Shown here one piece after another: positions 11,179 through 23,744 of a stretch of 64,000 bases of DNA. The position numbers and the translations under genes are program-made. The notes beneath the pieces were generated by a model, which had not been told where the DNA came from, ran no database searches, and was given only the letters and a program-made list of their open reading frames with translations. Position 1 is the stretch's first letter. Every line of letters begins with the position of its first letter. Origin of the DNA: Pinus tabuliformis (Eukaryota > Streptophyta > Pinopsida > Pinales > Pinaceae); the NCBI GenBank assembly GCA_031772625.1, contig CM062820.1, forward strand, positions 93,150,421 through 93,214,420, in the 5' to 3' direction.

Positions 11179-13510
11179 TGTAAGGACCACATCCAGACTA
11201 TATACATTCGTTCGTTCGTTTGTTTGTTTGTTTTTTTTTTTCTCTTTTTTTTTAATCACAACAAAATACAACCAGAAGATAAACACATTGGGAATTCACT
11301 TCAGGAAACATATCATAACATTTACATACATTTAACTAAGACCAAAATAGTATTGCAACACATGTACCGTTCACTAGAAGACGAGACTCCGCTTGCTTTG
11401 CTGTTGCTGGTATTCCCTTGTTGCCGGTCACCTCCGCGAATGAATGACGATGTACTTGATCCGAATGCGATGACCCACCGGTTAACCTCCCAGCCTACTC
11501 CTTGGGTACTCTTCTTCCCCGCGGACCCCCAAGCTGCAATGGGGTTGTACAATGGAGGAATGCACTAGCTGGTAGAGGAGAGCACTGCTTGGCTCAAGAG
11601 TCCCCTCTCTAAAATCCTTTACCTCACCAAACTCACTATAGTTTCGTAATCACTGCTCTGACATCATCTCATCCATCCAACAATAGGGTTTCCCCCCAAA
11701 AAAAATCCTTTCTCCCATGGCTTGCCCCTTCTTTTATAGGAGTCCTCATAGGTGACACTTGGCATGTCTTGCATAATTAATTATTTTTTTATAATTCAAT
11801 AGCTTGATTATTCACCCACCCATGTGTCACTTTCTCATCAAGGGTCTCCCAAAATTATTTACTTAATTTTTTATTTAAAACTAATATTTTCCTCACCTCA
11901 ACAAGATTCCTATTTCTTCTCCTAGTTGTCTCTTTATTTCCCCCCTTTTTATTCCTTAATTTGTGTTCATTACTTAAAGTCAATTAATGAGTCAAGATTT
12001 GATCCCCTATCTACTCCCTAATTTAACTCAAGTTATCTATTAGATGGATATTCTTATGTTGGTTGTTGCCACATGGAGGTTCTCTACATTTCTCTAAATT
12101 TAATTTATTATTCTTATTTTAATTCTCCTTCCTATTTTCTTAATTAGGTTTAATTAGTTTAGGATTAATCTTTATCCTTACAATTATGTCCCTCTTTCCC
12201 CTTTTACCTAATTAAACTACATAATCCACCTAGTATTTTCCAACATGGGAAGGGTAGAGTTTTTAAGGTAATCTATTTTATTTCTTCCTATGATCCTCTT
12301 AACCCAAGTTTTATTTTTGATTTAATTACCTCGGTTTCTAACATCATTTACCCTTGATGTAAATTTACCTAGTTTTCATTCCTTGATTATATCTATTATT
12401 TAATTTATTTTTAATGATTCCAAGGGTGCCAAGTTTGGTCGTGCCCTTCAAGAACTTCCCTTGAAGTTCCAAGGGTGCCACGCCTAATAGTTTATTTGTG
12501 ATGCCAAGGGTGCCAAATTGGTCGTGCCCTTCAAGAAATTCCCTTGAAGTTCCAAGGGTGCCACACCACTTGCCCTTCAAGCATTCAGTGACTACGAGGG
12601 GAAAGTATAGGTGCAACGTCATAGACCACTATCATCTCTTATGTTGCCTGCTATAGTGAGACTAATGGTGTCGGGGATCAAGGAATCCGCCTTGATGCAC
12701 GCCCCCCAGTAAAATCCTCATGAGCGACCCAACTTTGGGACCTGCCCTCATGGCATCGTGATCTTCAAGGCGAAGGTGTTTCAACCTTTCCAGCCCAAGT
12801 CACGGTGGGAGTGCTAGTGGGTGAGATCAGGGACACTGTCCCACCCCTCCCATGTAGTTCCATCCACTTGTACAACCCCATCACCCATATGTGAGTCATT
12901 CAACCAAGCAACTAATCTGTGCCTGCAACCACTAGCATATCATCAAAATATAGATAAACATATATAGCAGGTTTCAAATTGACTTAGAATTTCAAAGATA
13001 AAATAATATAAATTTTCATCAAACCAGGTGTCATCAACTCGTCATATGTGAGTGCCTCTGGTGGTTTCCTGCCATACTCAATAATCATCAGTAACAAGGT
13101 TTCTCAGTGTTAGCCATTGTCATAATAACATTATCGCCATCACCTAGTCATTCGCATCATTGTTCATTGTGAACCCGAACTAATGCAAGTAGGTAACATA
13201 GGGGACACATCCATCATGGCTAGCATCATCATAACATTAATGGAACCATACATATAGATCAAAGCTATCATCATTATAACATCAATAGAAAACATGTCTA
13301 TCCTTTACTACTATCACCATCATGATATCAATAGAGAGTACACATAACCATTAATTATATCGTAATCATAATATTAATAGAGAACATACATAACAATCAC
13401 ATTCACTAATAATAGAGTCACGTTTCTGGATCCTCGACCTGAGTTCCTCAAAGAATAAAGTATCTAAGATAATGTCATATTAGGGTCAGGAAACTAGAGT
13501 GGGCACTACA
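11179..13510 (-). repeat. LTR of the large non-autonomous element (5' LTR in element sense)
   Basis: 2332 bp, TG...CA, the partner of 2143-4479. It is followed at once by TATAC, the target-site duplication. Differences from its partner are few and scattered, for example 'ccccgagttgc' against 'cccaagctgc'. Confidence 0.9.
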
Positions 13511-13515
13511 TATAC

Positions 13516-14883
13516 TAGCCTATATCTATCTTAAACCTGGATCTACCAAGTGCCAAGAGAGATCAAATATATTTTCACTCTAAAATAGGTTAGCACCTCA
13601 AGAGATTTCATCCCTCTCAAATCTAGAATAATATAGAGTTAAAATGGAACTAGAATAATTAATTAAAAAGAAGAATCTTATACCACAAAATAAATTATGT
13701 AAAATATTTTTTTACATATAATGGAAGGACAAGAAATGCTTGAGTACTTCTCCACATTTTATGGATGGTAAACGGGGTAAACTAGTTGTCCTGATTATCG
13801 AGCCTCGCCCCAAAAGAATCGAAAAAAATTGAATCCGTCATTAATTTTTTTTACATTTACAAAATCATAACATTATTAATAAAAAAACAAAAAAAATGAT
13901 ATATAATTAGTGTGCACATATATTATAAATCGTATGTATGTAGTATACACAAAACACTATATAGTGTTTACAATTATCAACGCATGGCATAACATGTATA
14001 TTAACTAGATATATTAATTAATTCATAATATGTATAAAATATTATAGCATAGGTTCATTTTACATTGTAAATATAAAAAAAAAAAAAAAATGGTATATAA
14101 ATTAGTATGCATATATTTTATAAGTTTTATGTATGTTATATTATAACTAGTATTTTTATTGAGAGGTGCAAAGTAATGCTGATAGGATATGCAGAGCCTA
14201 AGTTCATCCATGTTTGAGTCAAATAGAGCTTATTAGGAAGTGACAAGTGACAAATGAGTAGTGTATCATAGGTATGGATATTAGAACTTTTAAAATGAGA
14301 CCAGACGAAATACTTGCGATATTCAGTAGGTCTAAATAATGGCATTTAGCTTATAAAGCAGTTGTGTCTTTTCATAAAGTGGATGTAGTTTATTGATCAA
14401 AGAATTTTGAAATATCAAAACTTCGATACATATAACATCGACCCTTTATAATAATAAATGTATTATATAACGAAAGTCCAAAAATTATAAATTGGCTGTA
14501 GTTTATCAGAAGTACAAGATCTTACAGAATCGGCCCTCTGGAGTATCCCTGTAATCAGAATAAAACAGAGTAGTGAATGCTTTATTATAACTCACAGAAA
14601 TCTTAACAAATCATAGAGAAAACCGTAATAAAAACTCGAAGCCTTAAGACAATATTTGTACATACTTTATAACAATGATCAAACCATAGTGTGACAAGTG
14701 GCAAGCATAGATAGGTATTAAAGGTTTTTATATTGGAGGTTTTAACATGACACACTTTACAAATTTGCGATATTGCAAATCTGCAACACAACGAACACGA
14801 AATCACATTAAAAATTATAAAAAAGTTAATCGCATCTGCATAAGGTATCAACGATCAACGATTAATAGAGGTGACACTATATG
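13516..14883. other. AT-rich DNA, no gene recognised
   Basis: Low-complexity AT-rich sequence with a poly-A run near 14073-14090. The segment 13935-13985 resembles 31283-31326, including a shared 22-base core, so it is part of a dispersed repeat. Small open frames have no recognisable content. Confidence 0.5.
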
Positions 14884-15514
14884 CATTAGGGGAGTTTTGT
14901 GGTCTAAAATCGGCCTCCTAAGGAAATTATAAAATAATAGTGGAAATAATAAAATAAGATTAGATTACATCATCAAATTTTAGAAAGAAAAAAGAAAAAA
15001 CTATTTTTCAACTCGTATTGTCAACTTATATTCTTATGGGTTAACTCAAATTTCGAGTGGAAACACTCGTTGGATGCAAAATTTAATTCCTCATCCAAAG
15101 ATTGCCCATGTTGCATACTTTTGATGGACCCTGCTACACAAAAAATGAGAAATACATGAAAAATGTGATTGGAATTACGTTTTTTCATGTATTTCTCATT
15201 TTTCTTGTAGCAGGGTCCATAACAAATATGGAACATGGGTACTCCTTGGACGAGGAATTAAATTTTCTCGTACAACAAATACTCCCACTCGAAATTTGAG
15301 TAAAACCTTAGGGAGATAAGTTGAAAATATGAGTCGAAAAAGTAGTTTTACTATTTTATTATTTTTTAATCTTTTTACTTTTTTCCTCCAAAAATTGTGA
15401 ATCATCCCCTATGGTTGTCATCATCATCTTGAATCCTTTTGGTTCTTATAAAGTTTATTTTGGTTGTACATTTTTCTTAGGAGGCTCATTTTAGACCTCA
15501 AAATTCCCCTAATG
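14884..15514. repeat. Long imperfect inverted repeat (fold-back element or MITE-like)
   Basis: The left arm (about 14884-15163) is matched by its reverse complement in the right arm (about 15181-15514), leaving a loop of only ~17 bases. Paired landmarks, outermost to innermost, are 'cattagggga' with 'tcccctaatg', 'ctcaaatttcgagtgg' with 'ccactcgaaatttgag', and 'ggaccctgctaca' with 'tgtagcagggtcc'. The innermost ~40 bases are almost perfectly complementary. No transposase is present. It could be a fold-back transposon, a MITE or an inverted duplication; transcription would give a long hairpin RNA. Confidence 0.85.
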
Positions 15515-18500
15515 AAAGTTGTGATATGGGCGAATGTGATATCATGATGAATTCATTTTAATAACAATATCGGGTCCGTCACCAAATCCGTGATCAACGA
15601 TTTTAAGTTGCGACATAAAACAAAAGCACCGATATGAGAATGAACGTGATAGTTAAATTAATCAAAATGAAAATTAAATTGGGTCCGTGTATCAGATATT
15701 TGAGCAAATCAGAGGTATTTGCGATATCACACATGGGCGATCAGAGAAAATCGAAGATCGGAGGTGATATTTTATCGACAATCAGAGGTTTTGTGATATC
15801 ACATATCGGAGGTTTGGAGTGGTATGCCTTTGAAGAGTTCTGATTCATCTAGACGCGATATATTTATAGAGTGCATTTGATTATCAAATCGGGTCCAGGG
15901 TTCGAGTGACTAAGTCGCTATAGTTCTGATGGGGCACTTCCAATGTAAGAGGAATATCAGAAACAAAGATGAAACATGGCAAAGACGTGGGCCGTATCGA
16001 AGGTTATAGATTATAGTGATATCAGAATTTTGAAAGTATGCACCATAACCAAACTCCCGATGCAATATTTATGATATATAAGTGTGTTTGAATGTGTTTT
16101 TTGTTATGATATATTAGATTGGGCCTAAACCTTTGGCCATGATCACTTTGTAATATGATTTAGGCCTAGGGCCTATATATGGTTCTTGGTCTCGGGGGCT
16201 ATGTAAGTAATACATATTGTACAACATAAAAATATTATATACAAATACAAATGATTATCTACAAAATAGAAATAAAATTAATAAAATAAGAGGATAATGT
16301 ACAATCTATAAGGCCAAAGAAGCTGAAAACATCCAATCGACAATTAGATGCCATTTACAAACCAAATGTCCAAATGAGATCAAACGAGTTATGATAGGTA
16401 GATAAGAACATATCGAACTCATTTAAGAAATCCATACTATCAAAATCAAATAGTAATAATACCAATCAATCAATTAAAAGGGTCCCCATAATGGAATTTA
16501 AGTGAAAAATGGGGGGTTTGTGTTTTACCACAACAGAAGGTAATAGAAAAATCAATTAATAAGTAAATTCTATGACTCTAAGATGTCGATGCATGGTTGA
16601 TCTTGAGGTATTCACTGATATTCAAGCGTTTTGGGACATATGACTTAAAATGACAAGGTTAAAGATATATGTTATTTGATTGATAGAGATATCATCAAAA
16701 TGTTTTGAAATGTTTACACCTTGAGCTAAGTTATGATTTTATGAGATATCAAATTTGGAAGTTGTTATGTATTTCATATGCATAATTGTTGTGTATTTCA
16801 TCGATGAGAAAGGAATTTCCATTCATTGATGTCTACAGATTTAGAGGGGTTCGGCATATTAGTAGTGGAGGTGTCACCAGAGCAAGGGGAAAGGGGTTTT
16901 TAAGGGGTTTGATGAACATGCCATGGAGCATACACATTTCTTTTTTGTTCCCAATGTGAAATGATTGTTTCATTAGTGGAGGCAATGTTTGATGGGAGTG
17001 TGCGAAAAGGGAAGTATAGAAGTAGTTCACTCGAGTAGAAAGAAGCATAGAATGCATTAGCAAGAGAAGGGATCGAGGAATAACAAGGAAGGAAATGAAC
17101 AATATTACAAGGATTTATTTGTTTCCATTGGTTATGTTTTTGGCAAGTAGAGAAGGACCAGGAAGTTACGTGCAACCTCAAGAAGAGTTAGTGTTTCAAG
17201 AGAAGGAGGTCTATTCATGTATGCTACAATGAAGGGTGGTGTTGAGAAGGGGGGGCCTAGACCATGAGAAACATGTCTAAAAACAATTCGATTAACATTG
17301 AGGGAAACAAATAAGCGACTACAAAGGGCGGTTTTTGTAGCATGTGGCGTGTTTCTTATGCACCAATGTCCCTATCAGCAATTGTTTTTGTTAAAATTTT
17401 CTGGACAACAATAACAACAATTGTTTCGAGGTGGAAAACTTGCGAGACACGTGAAAACATTTGTCAATATATTTCTGAATTTTTCTCTAGCTTTACTGCA
17501 TATTTCGCGATGTAGTGGAGAACAGCATGCCGAGACAACACCGATTGGAAATCGATGTTTTCTCTCCATATGGATAGCATTTTAGAGTTGTGTACACTTA
17601 ACCTGTCATAATTATGAGTGAGGACATATTTCTTTCATCCACTGTCATCAATCATCAAAGAGAAGGTGGGATGCAAATCCCTTGGAACTCCATAGTGATA
17701 AAGAAGAGTAGGACCTTTTTTGTGAAGACATGAAGAGAGGTGGAATTTTGTATGTTGTTGAACGCAATTAAGAAGATCCTCGTAGTCCTAAAGGTGAGAG
17801 GATGCAAATATCAATGGCGATGGGAGGGTGCATGGGTCATGCTCTATAGAGCGGTGTACATAAGGTCCATGTTGTTCAGCAGGCCTGGGATTCCATGCAT
17901 AAATGTGTTCATCGAAATACGAGTTTGCTCTATCAACCTCTACACCATTTTCCTTCAGAGTTTAGATATTTTCTTATTATTATAAAGGGCCAATGTTATA
18001 TGTTATATGGTTCGACTACCAGAGATTGAATAAAATAAGAGGTCAGAGGTAATCGCATATCGGAATAGACACCTTCAAGGATATTGAAAAACATGTGAGA
18101 TTAGCATATCACAATATCAAAGTACAACCCTTTATCTCATATCGGAGATTCGAGGTTTTGCATGGTGTCACAAAATAAAAACATCAATAGGGAATATACA
18201 ATGTGTTAAACAGAGTATGATATGGCATGTGGGGTCCTATGATAGTGCTTGTTATAATACGCAGAAAACTTTTAAAAGGTATATCACTTATGTGTTTCAG
18301 ACTTTAGATATTTTCTTATTATTATATAGGAGCAATATTATGTGTATCGGAGTTTTGGTATACGAAATTTCTAAAATAATTTCTCCGATGTCATAACTCC
18401 GATATAACTCTATTATAAAAAGGTTCCTCCGACCAATAGACTGCAACCACTTTATCGAAAGACACATCTGCTTTTTAAGCTAAAAGCTACTATTTCGAAA

Positions 18501-18629
18501 ATATAGCCACTAATGAAGATCTTGGCTTTGGGGGCTATGTTTTATTCATTAATCTAAAATGTTTAGAAAAAATTATTTACAAAGTTTAGGGTCAACCTTA
18601 GGAAAACTATAGAAATAATACAAATGTAA
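15515..18629. other. Non-coding, moderately AT-rich DNA; decayed repeats
   Basis: No gene is recognised. Words such as 'atatcggagg', 'gatatcac' and 'cagaggt' recur (15700-15840, 18000-18170), and 'gggggctatgt' occurs near 16195 and 18529. This suggests an old, degraded repeat or LTR element whose ends I cannot define. Open frames of 60-90 codons at 16833-17181 (minus) and 17740-17985 (plus) show no motif. Confidence 0.45.
17956..18345. repeat. Pair of direct repeats, ~47 bp, 343 bp apart
   Basis: The segment at 17956-18003 ('tttagatattttcttattat' and the following bases) recurs at 18299-18345 with a few changes. The DNA between them is not otherwise repeated. It is probably part of an old duplicated repeat. 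Confidence 0.6.
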
Positions 18630-18775
18630 GAATATTTTTATCTAGATTCTTAATTTATAAAAATTGAAATACGACTCTTGAATATTTGTATCTAGATTTT
18701 TAATTTATAAAAATTTGAAATACAACCTTTGAATATTTTTATCTAGATTCTTAATTTATTAATAGTTTTTCTCTT
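18630..18775. repeat. Tandem repeat, ~50-bp unit, nearly three copies
   Basis: Units starting 'gaatatttttatctagatt' occur near 18630, 18680 and 18731, each followed by 'taattta' and an A-rich stretch. Non-coding. Confidence 0.8.
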
Positions 18776-19135
18776 TCAAAGGCCTGATACACAAGTAAAA
18801 CTAAATAGTTGGTTGTTTCGAGTAAAACAGAGAAAACAAAGCAACTAACTTGAAACATTCCAAACTTAGAGATGCATTTGAATAAATAATGGTTATAAAC
18901 TGAAAGCAACACAGAAAAATGGGGCACAACCTTACCTTATACTCGTCTCCCAAAACTGCAATGCTAAAAAGAATACTATAAATCTTCTCCTTCAGTTACT
19001 GCTAGGCTAGCTTCAAAATTGAAATCAATGGTCAAATCCCATCCAATGTTACAAGCAAGCCTTTGTATTTGGGATGAAAAAACAACAAATGCTTCACTGT
19101 ATTGACTACCTCCTCTGATTCAATGGGATTTCCTT
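18776..19135. other. Left flank of the first Copia element
   Basis: No gene is recognised in isolation. If the Copia element is removed and one TCCTT copy kept, a minus-strand frame of about 88 codons runs across the join from about 24467 to 19033. Its product is not recognised. The last five bases, TCCTT (19131-19135), are the target-site duplication. Confidence 0.4.
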
Positions 19136-19652
19136 TGTTGGGTTGTGTTATATTCTTTCCATGACTAGCCCACGTAGTTCACCTGGGGGTTAGAGGGATG
19201 GGGGGGGGGAGGGGGGGGGAGCCCGCCTCTGTTATGCCGATTGTGTAGCTGGGGGGGTCACAGGGGGTTTGAGGTGTACCCATAACCCCACTTTATGGGG
19301 TCCGGGGCAGCACCCCTGAAAATTTTGGTTTTGGACCCTATGTTAGGTTGGGCGGATCCACCTATGGTTTTGTGCATGATTTTCATACATGTTTTTTAGA
19401 TGCAATGGTTTTTGGTTCATGGTATTAGATGCGATGGTTTTTCGGTCCATGACATTGGATGCTTTGACATGTATAAATATGTATTATAACATTGAAAGGA
19501 ACATAATGAAAAATCAAGCTGGTAGTCCCGGTTTCGGGATCCAGGGGAAAATCTATGTGTATATGTGTTTTATGTGTTATTCTCTCGCATTGCTTATTTT
19601 CTGTGTTTTAGAATTCGTATGCAGGTAATTTTTGTACGGGTTAAAACCTACA
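19136..19652 (+). repeat. 5' LTR of the first Copia element
   Basis: 517 bp, TG...CA. It contains a G-rich tract (about 19197-19222) and about two units of a ~33-bp repeat around 'gatgcgatggtttttcggtc' (19399-19462). It is shorter than the 3' LTR because that LTR has an extra ~36-bp segment and one more repeat unit. Confidence 0.9.
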
Positions 19653-19654
19653 TT

Positions 19655-19666
19655 TGGTATCAGATC
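19655..19666 (+). promoter_or_regulatory. Primer binding site of the first Copia element
   Basis: TGGTATCAGATC, two bases after the LTR. It matches the common plant initiator-tRNA-Met site except at one base. Confidence 0.85.
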
Positions 19667-19774
19667 AGTTTTGGCTTCAAGGGGACGCCTTTGTTGCTAA
19701 GGGGTGTCGCTCGGGCCTGTGGTAGACCTTGTTCAGTGGGAGATCTGCGAGATCGATTCTGGTGGTGAAAGAAG

Positions 19775-20371
19775 ATGGCGAGCAGTGGAAAGATAGAGAT
19801 CAAGAAATTTAATGGTGAGAGTTTTGAGTTGTGGAAACTCAAGATGGAGGATCTATTGGTGAATAAAGATCAGTGGATCGCGGTAGATTCAGGTACTAAA
19901 CCAATGGGAGTGTCTGATGAAGAATGGAAGAAGTTGGATCAGAAGGCAAAGAGCACAATACGATTGTGTGTCTCAGATTCAGTATTGTTGAATGTATCAG
20001 GGGAGGCTACAACGAAGGCTTTGTGGGACAAGTTAGGGACTTTGTACCAATCTAAGTCTCTGGTGAATAAATTGTTCCTGCGGAAAAAGATGTATAACCT
20101 GAGGATGAAAGATGGAGACTCGGTGACAGAGCATCTGAACGCATTTAATATTGTGGTAAGTCAGTTAGCATCTGTTGATATTAAAATTTCAGATGAAGAT
20201 AAGTGCATCAGTTTGTTGTGTTCTCTACCAGATTCGTGGGATAGTCTGGTTATTGCAATAGGTAGCAATGCAACTGCCTTGCAGTTTGATGAAATAGTCT
20301 CATCCTTGTTGACAGAGGAGATGAAATGGAAAAACATGGAGAGTCAGAATGGTGATGCCTTGTCTGTATGA
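19775..20371 (+). pseudogene. Copia gag (capsid region), truncated by a stop
   Basis: The first 198 codons of the polyprotein start MASSGKIEIKKFNGESFELW, the usual plant Copia gag opening. They include the typical 'LWDKLGTLYQSKSLVNKLFL' and 'LNAFNIVVSQLASVDIKI' helices that form the virus-like particle shell. The frame ends at TGA (20369-20371). The same frame then continues into the zinc knuckle and pol, so the stop is an inactivating change, probably CGA to TGA. The start is the first ATG after the primer binding site that gives the full gag domain. Confidence 0.9.
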
Positions 20372-23300
20372 GGATGGTCCCAGAATAGAAACAAAAATAA
20401 GTCGTCAAGTGGGAGATCTAAATATCTAGGAAAACCTATAAAGGTGGTGTGCTGGAAACGCAGAAAGGAAGGGCACTACAAAAGGGACTATAAATCTAAA
20501 GCTCCTGATAAAGGAAAGGGATCTGAAGATGCTCCTTCTGCAGAGGCGAAAACCACCTCAAATGAAGGTGGGGATGTATATTTGGCTTCTTCAAGTACAC
20601 ATGTAGATCAGGAGGCATGGTTGATTGGCTTAGGTGCATCCTCTCACTTCACTCCCCATAGAGAGTGGTTCTGCGAGTATGAGAAATACGATGGTGGTGA
20701 TGTCTTCCTAGGGGATGATAGGAAGGCTAGAATCATTGGTTGTGGAAAAGTAAAGTTGAAGCTGCAAGGTGGAAGGGTTAAAACACTTCCAGGTGTTCTG
20801 CATATTCCTGCATTGGCCAAAAATCTGATTTCTGTAAGCAAGCTGGATGATGCAGGTGTAAAAACAGTGTTCGAGAAGGATACCTACAAAATGGTTCAGG
20901 GAGCACTGGTATTGATGTGGGGAGTTCAAATTAGAACTCTGTACAAGCTGCAAGGTAGCACTGTTATTGATGGGTGCAACAGTTCTGTGGTTCCTGAAAG
21001 TGGAGCAGAAAATCTAGTGGTCTCTGGAGAGAAGACCATGTTGTGGCATCAAAGGCTTGGACATATTGGAGAGAAGGGCCTTCGAATACTTCATGGTAAA
21101 GGTATGGTAGAAAGTATGAGTAATAGCTCTATGGATTTTGATTTCTGTGAAAATTGTGTATATGGGAAGCATAATCGGGTGAGTTTCCCCTCTAGTAGTA
21201 AGAGGGCGAAACAAATATTAGAACTTGTGCACAGTGATGTGTTTGGACCTGTGAAGGTTCCATCACTGGGTAAGTCTGTGTACTATGTATCATTTATAGA
21301 TGACTTCTCAAGGAATACATGGATATATGTCCTTAAGAAGAAATTTGAAACCTTTGACAGGTTTAAAGAATTTAAGCTTCTCGTGGAAAATCAGACAGAG
21401 AAAAAGATAAAGGTGCCGAGGACAGATAATGGTGAAGAGTTTTGCAACAAGGAATTTGAAGAATTCTGTAAGAAGTGTGGTATAGCACGACAGAAGACTA
21501 CTCCATATACACCTCAGAAAAATGGAGTTGCAGAAAGAATGAATAAGACGTTGATGGAAAGGGCAAGAAGCATGCTCAGTGATGCCGGGTTAGGACAAGA
21601 ATTCTGGGCAGAGGCGGTGGATATTGCATGTTACCTGGTCAACAGGTCACCTTCATCAGCATTGGAGGATAAGACTCCACAAGAGGTATGGACTGGTAAG
21701 AAACCCTCTCTTTCACATCTAAGGGTATTTGGATGTGATGCATATGTACATGTTCCAAAGGAGAAATGAACCAAGTTGGATAGTAAATTTGAAAAGTGCA
21801 TCTTTATTAGGTATAAGGATGGTTTAAAGGGTTATAAGCTTTGGAACCCAATCACACGAAAGGTTGTGTACAACCGAGATGTGGTGTTCAGAGAGGTAAA
21901 AGATGTTATTAAACATGAAGTCCAACCAAAGGAACCTAAGAAGATAGAGTTTGAGCTCAAGGAGGAAGAATCAGGCTCTACTACAGAGGAGGAATCAGAA
22001 GATGAAGAGCCACAAACTCCGGGTGTGAGAAGATTAGTTCGAGAAAGAAGGCAACTAGAAAGGTATAGTCCATCTGCTTTCTGTTCAAATTTTGCTTTAT
22101 CTATTACTGATGATGATCCCAGAACTGTAAAGGAAGCAGTAGATTCAGAGGATGGAAAACTTTGGAAAGAGGCCATGGTTGATGAAATGGCATCTTTGCA
22201 CAAAAATGAGGCTTGGGATCTGGTGGAGTTGCTGCCTGGAAGGAAACCCATTGGCAACAAATGGGTGTTCAAGAAGAAGACAAATGCAGAAGGAAAAGTG
22301 GAGAAATACAAAGCTCGGTTGGTAGCAAAAGGTTATTCCCAAGTGCCGGGAATTGATTTTGGTGATATTTTTTCTCCTGTTTCCAAGGTAACTTCTATTA
22401 GATTACTTTTATCTGTTGCTGTTGCTTTTGATTTTGAGGTAGAACAGATGGATGTGAAGACAACATTTCTTCACGTGGATCTAGAAGAGGAAATATACAT
22501 GAAGCAACCTGAAGGCTTTGCGGTGAAGGGTAAGAAAGAACTGGTATGCAAGTTAAAGAAGTCTCTGTATGGGTTAATTTAACAGTCACCAAGGATGTGG
22601 TATGAGAAATTTGATACATTTATACGGGGACTTGGCTTCACCAGAAGTAAAGAAGATCATTGTGTGTATTTTAAATTAATTGGTGACTGTGTTATTTATC
22701 TGGTCTTGTATGTGGATGATATGTTGCTGGTTGGAAATGACAAAGAGATTATCCAGGATTTGAAGACCCAATTGTCCTCCAAATTCGACATGAAAGATCT
22801 TGGTGTGAAAACTATATTTTGGGCATAGAAATTAAAAGAGATCGGGCAAAGAGGACGCTCTGGTTAAACCAGAGGAAGCATTTTGAGACAATACTGCAGA
22901 GGTTTAATATGCAGGATAGTAAACCGGTGAAGGTTCTTGTTCCTGTAGGTATGAGGTTATTTGCTGAACAGTGTCCCAAGACACAAGAAGAGGAAGAGGA
23001 CATGTCTCGTGTTCCATAAGCAAGTGCAGTCGGTAGCTTGATGTATGCAATGGTCTGTGCTAGACCAGACATTGCACATGTAGTGGGAGTATTAAGCATG
23101 TTTATGTCAAAACCAAGGAAGAAGCACTGGATAGTAGTGAAGCTAGTTTTCAGGTATTTGTGTGGCACTAGTGATTATGGTTTGTGCTATCAAGGAAGAT
23201 CAAGATTGGACAGAATTTTGGATATTTGTGGCTTTGTTGATGCAGACTAGGCTGGAGATCTGGATCAGAGAAGATCTACAAGTGGGTATGTGTTTAACCT

Positions 23301-23695
23301 ATTTGGAGGTGCAGTAAGTTGGATGAGTAAGAAACAATCTGTAATGGTACTATCAACTACAGAGGCAGAATACATGGCAGCCACTCATGCAAGCAAGGAA
23401 GCAGTTTGGTTGCAGAGATTGTGTTCAAGTATGGGGTTAGTACAAGGAACTATAAGGATAGACTGTGACAACCAAAGTGCAATTTTCTTGGCAAATAACC
23501 TCGCATATTGATTCAAAGACAAAGCTCATTAATGTTCAGTATCACTTTGTGAGGGATATGATAGAAGACAAAAAGGTGTTGTTGGTAAAGATGGACACTT
23601 TGAAGAATACTGCAGATGACTTGACAAAATCTGTGAGCTCTGAGAAGTTCTCTTGGTGTAGAGAGACAATGGGCGTTTCAGGGCTGGAAAAATGA
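20372..23695 (+). pseudogene. Copia pol: zinc knuckle, protease, integrase, RT, RNase H; broken
   Basis: It continues the gag frame. The zinc knuckle near 20450 is damaged: 'CWKRRKEGHYKRDY' has lost two of its cysteines. The protease active site reads 'WLIGLGASSHFT', where DSG would be expected. Integrase keeps its HHCC region ('HQRLGH', 'CENCVYGK') and the D, D, E positions (HSDVFGP near 21235, RTDNGEEF near 21420, GVAERMNK near 21530). RT shows 'KYKARLVAKGYSQ' and an intact YVDD box at 22709-22720. RNase H shows '[19 protein letters not shown]'. Breaks are TGA at 21767, TAA at 22580 (apparently with a 3-base insertion), a frameshift near 22815, TAA near 23017, TAG near 23248 (in place of Trp in DADWAGD) and a frameshift near 23508. 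The last residues match the usual Copia C-terminus. Confidence 0.92.
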
Positions 23696-23733
23696 CTAAG
23701 CTCTCTTGTGGCCCTTTGTGGAAAGAAAACAAC

Positions 23734-23744
23734 AAGTGGGAGAA
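23734..23744 (+). promoter_or_regulatory. Polypurine tract of the first Copia element
   Basis: AAGTGGGAGAA directly before the 3' LTR, the expected place for plus-strand DNA priming. Confidence 0.85.

Larger units (their letters stand above)
2143..13510 (-). mobile_element. Large non-autonomous LTR retrotransposon (LARD-like), 11.4 kb
   Basis: Two long direct repeats (2143-4479 and 11179-13510) begin TG and end CA. They are flanked by the identical 5-bp duplication TATAC at 2138-2142 and 13511-13515. Orientation is minus: the bases just left of the right-hand LTR read, on the minus strand, as a primer binding site (TGGTATCCGAGTGAGG), and a purine tract abuts the left-hand LTR. The 6.7 kb interior has no recognisable gag, protease, reverse transcriptase or integrase on either strand, so the copy must depend on another element's proteins. 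The LTRs look nearly identical by eye, which suggests a fairly recent insertion. The interior carries a broken PPR gene fragment. Confidence 0.9.

Noticed and set aside
14884..15514. Inverted repeat considered as a microRNA precursor
   Set aside because: The arms are far longer than most precursors and pair imperfectly over ~300 bases. Without small-RNA data a fold-back element is the simpler reading.
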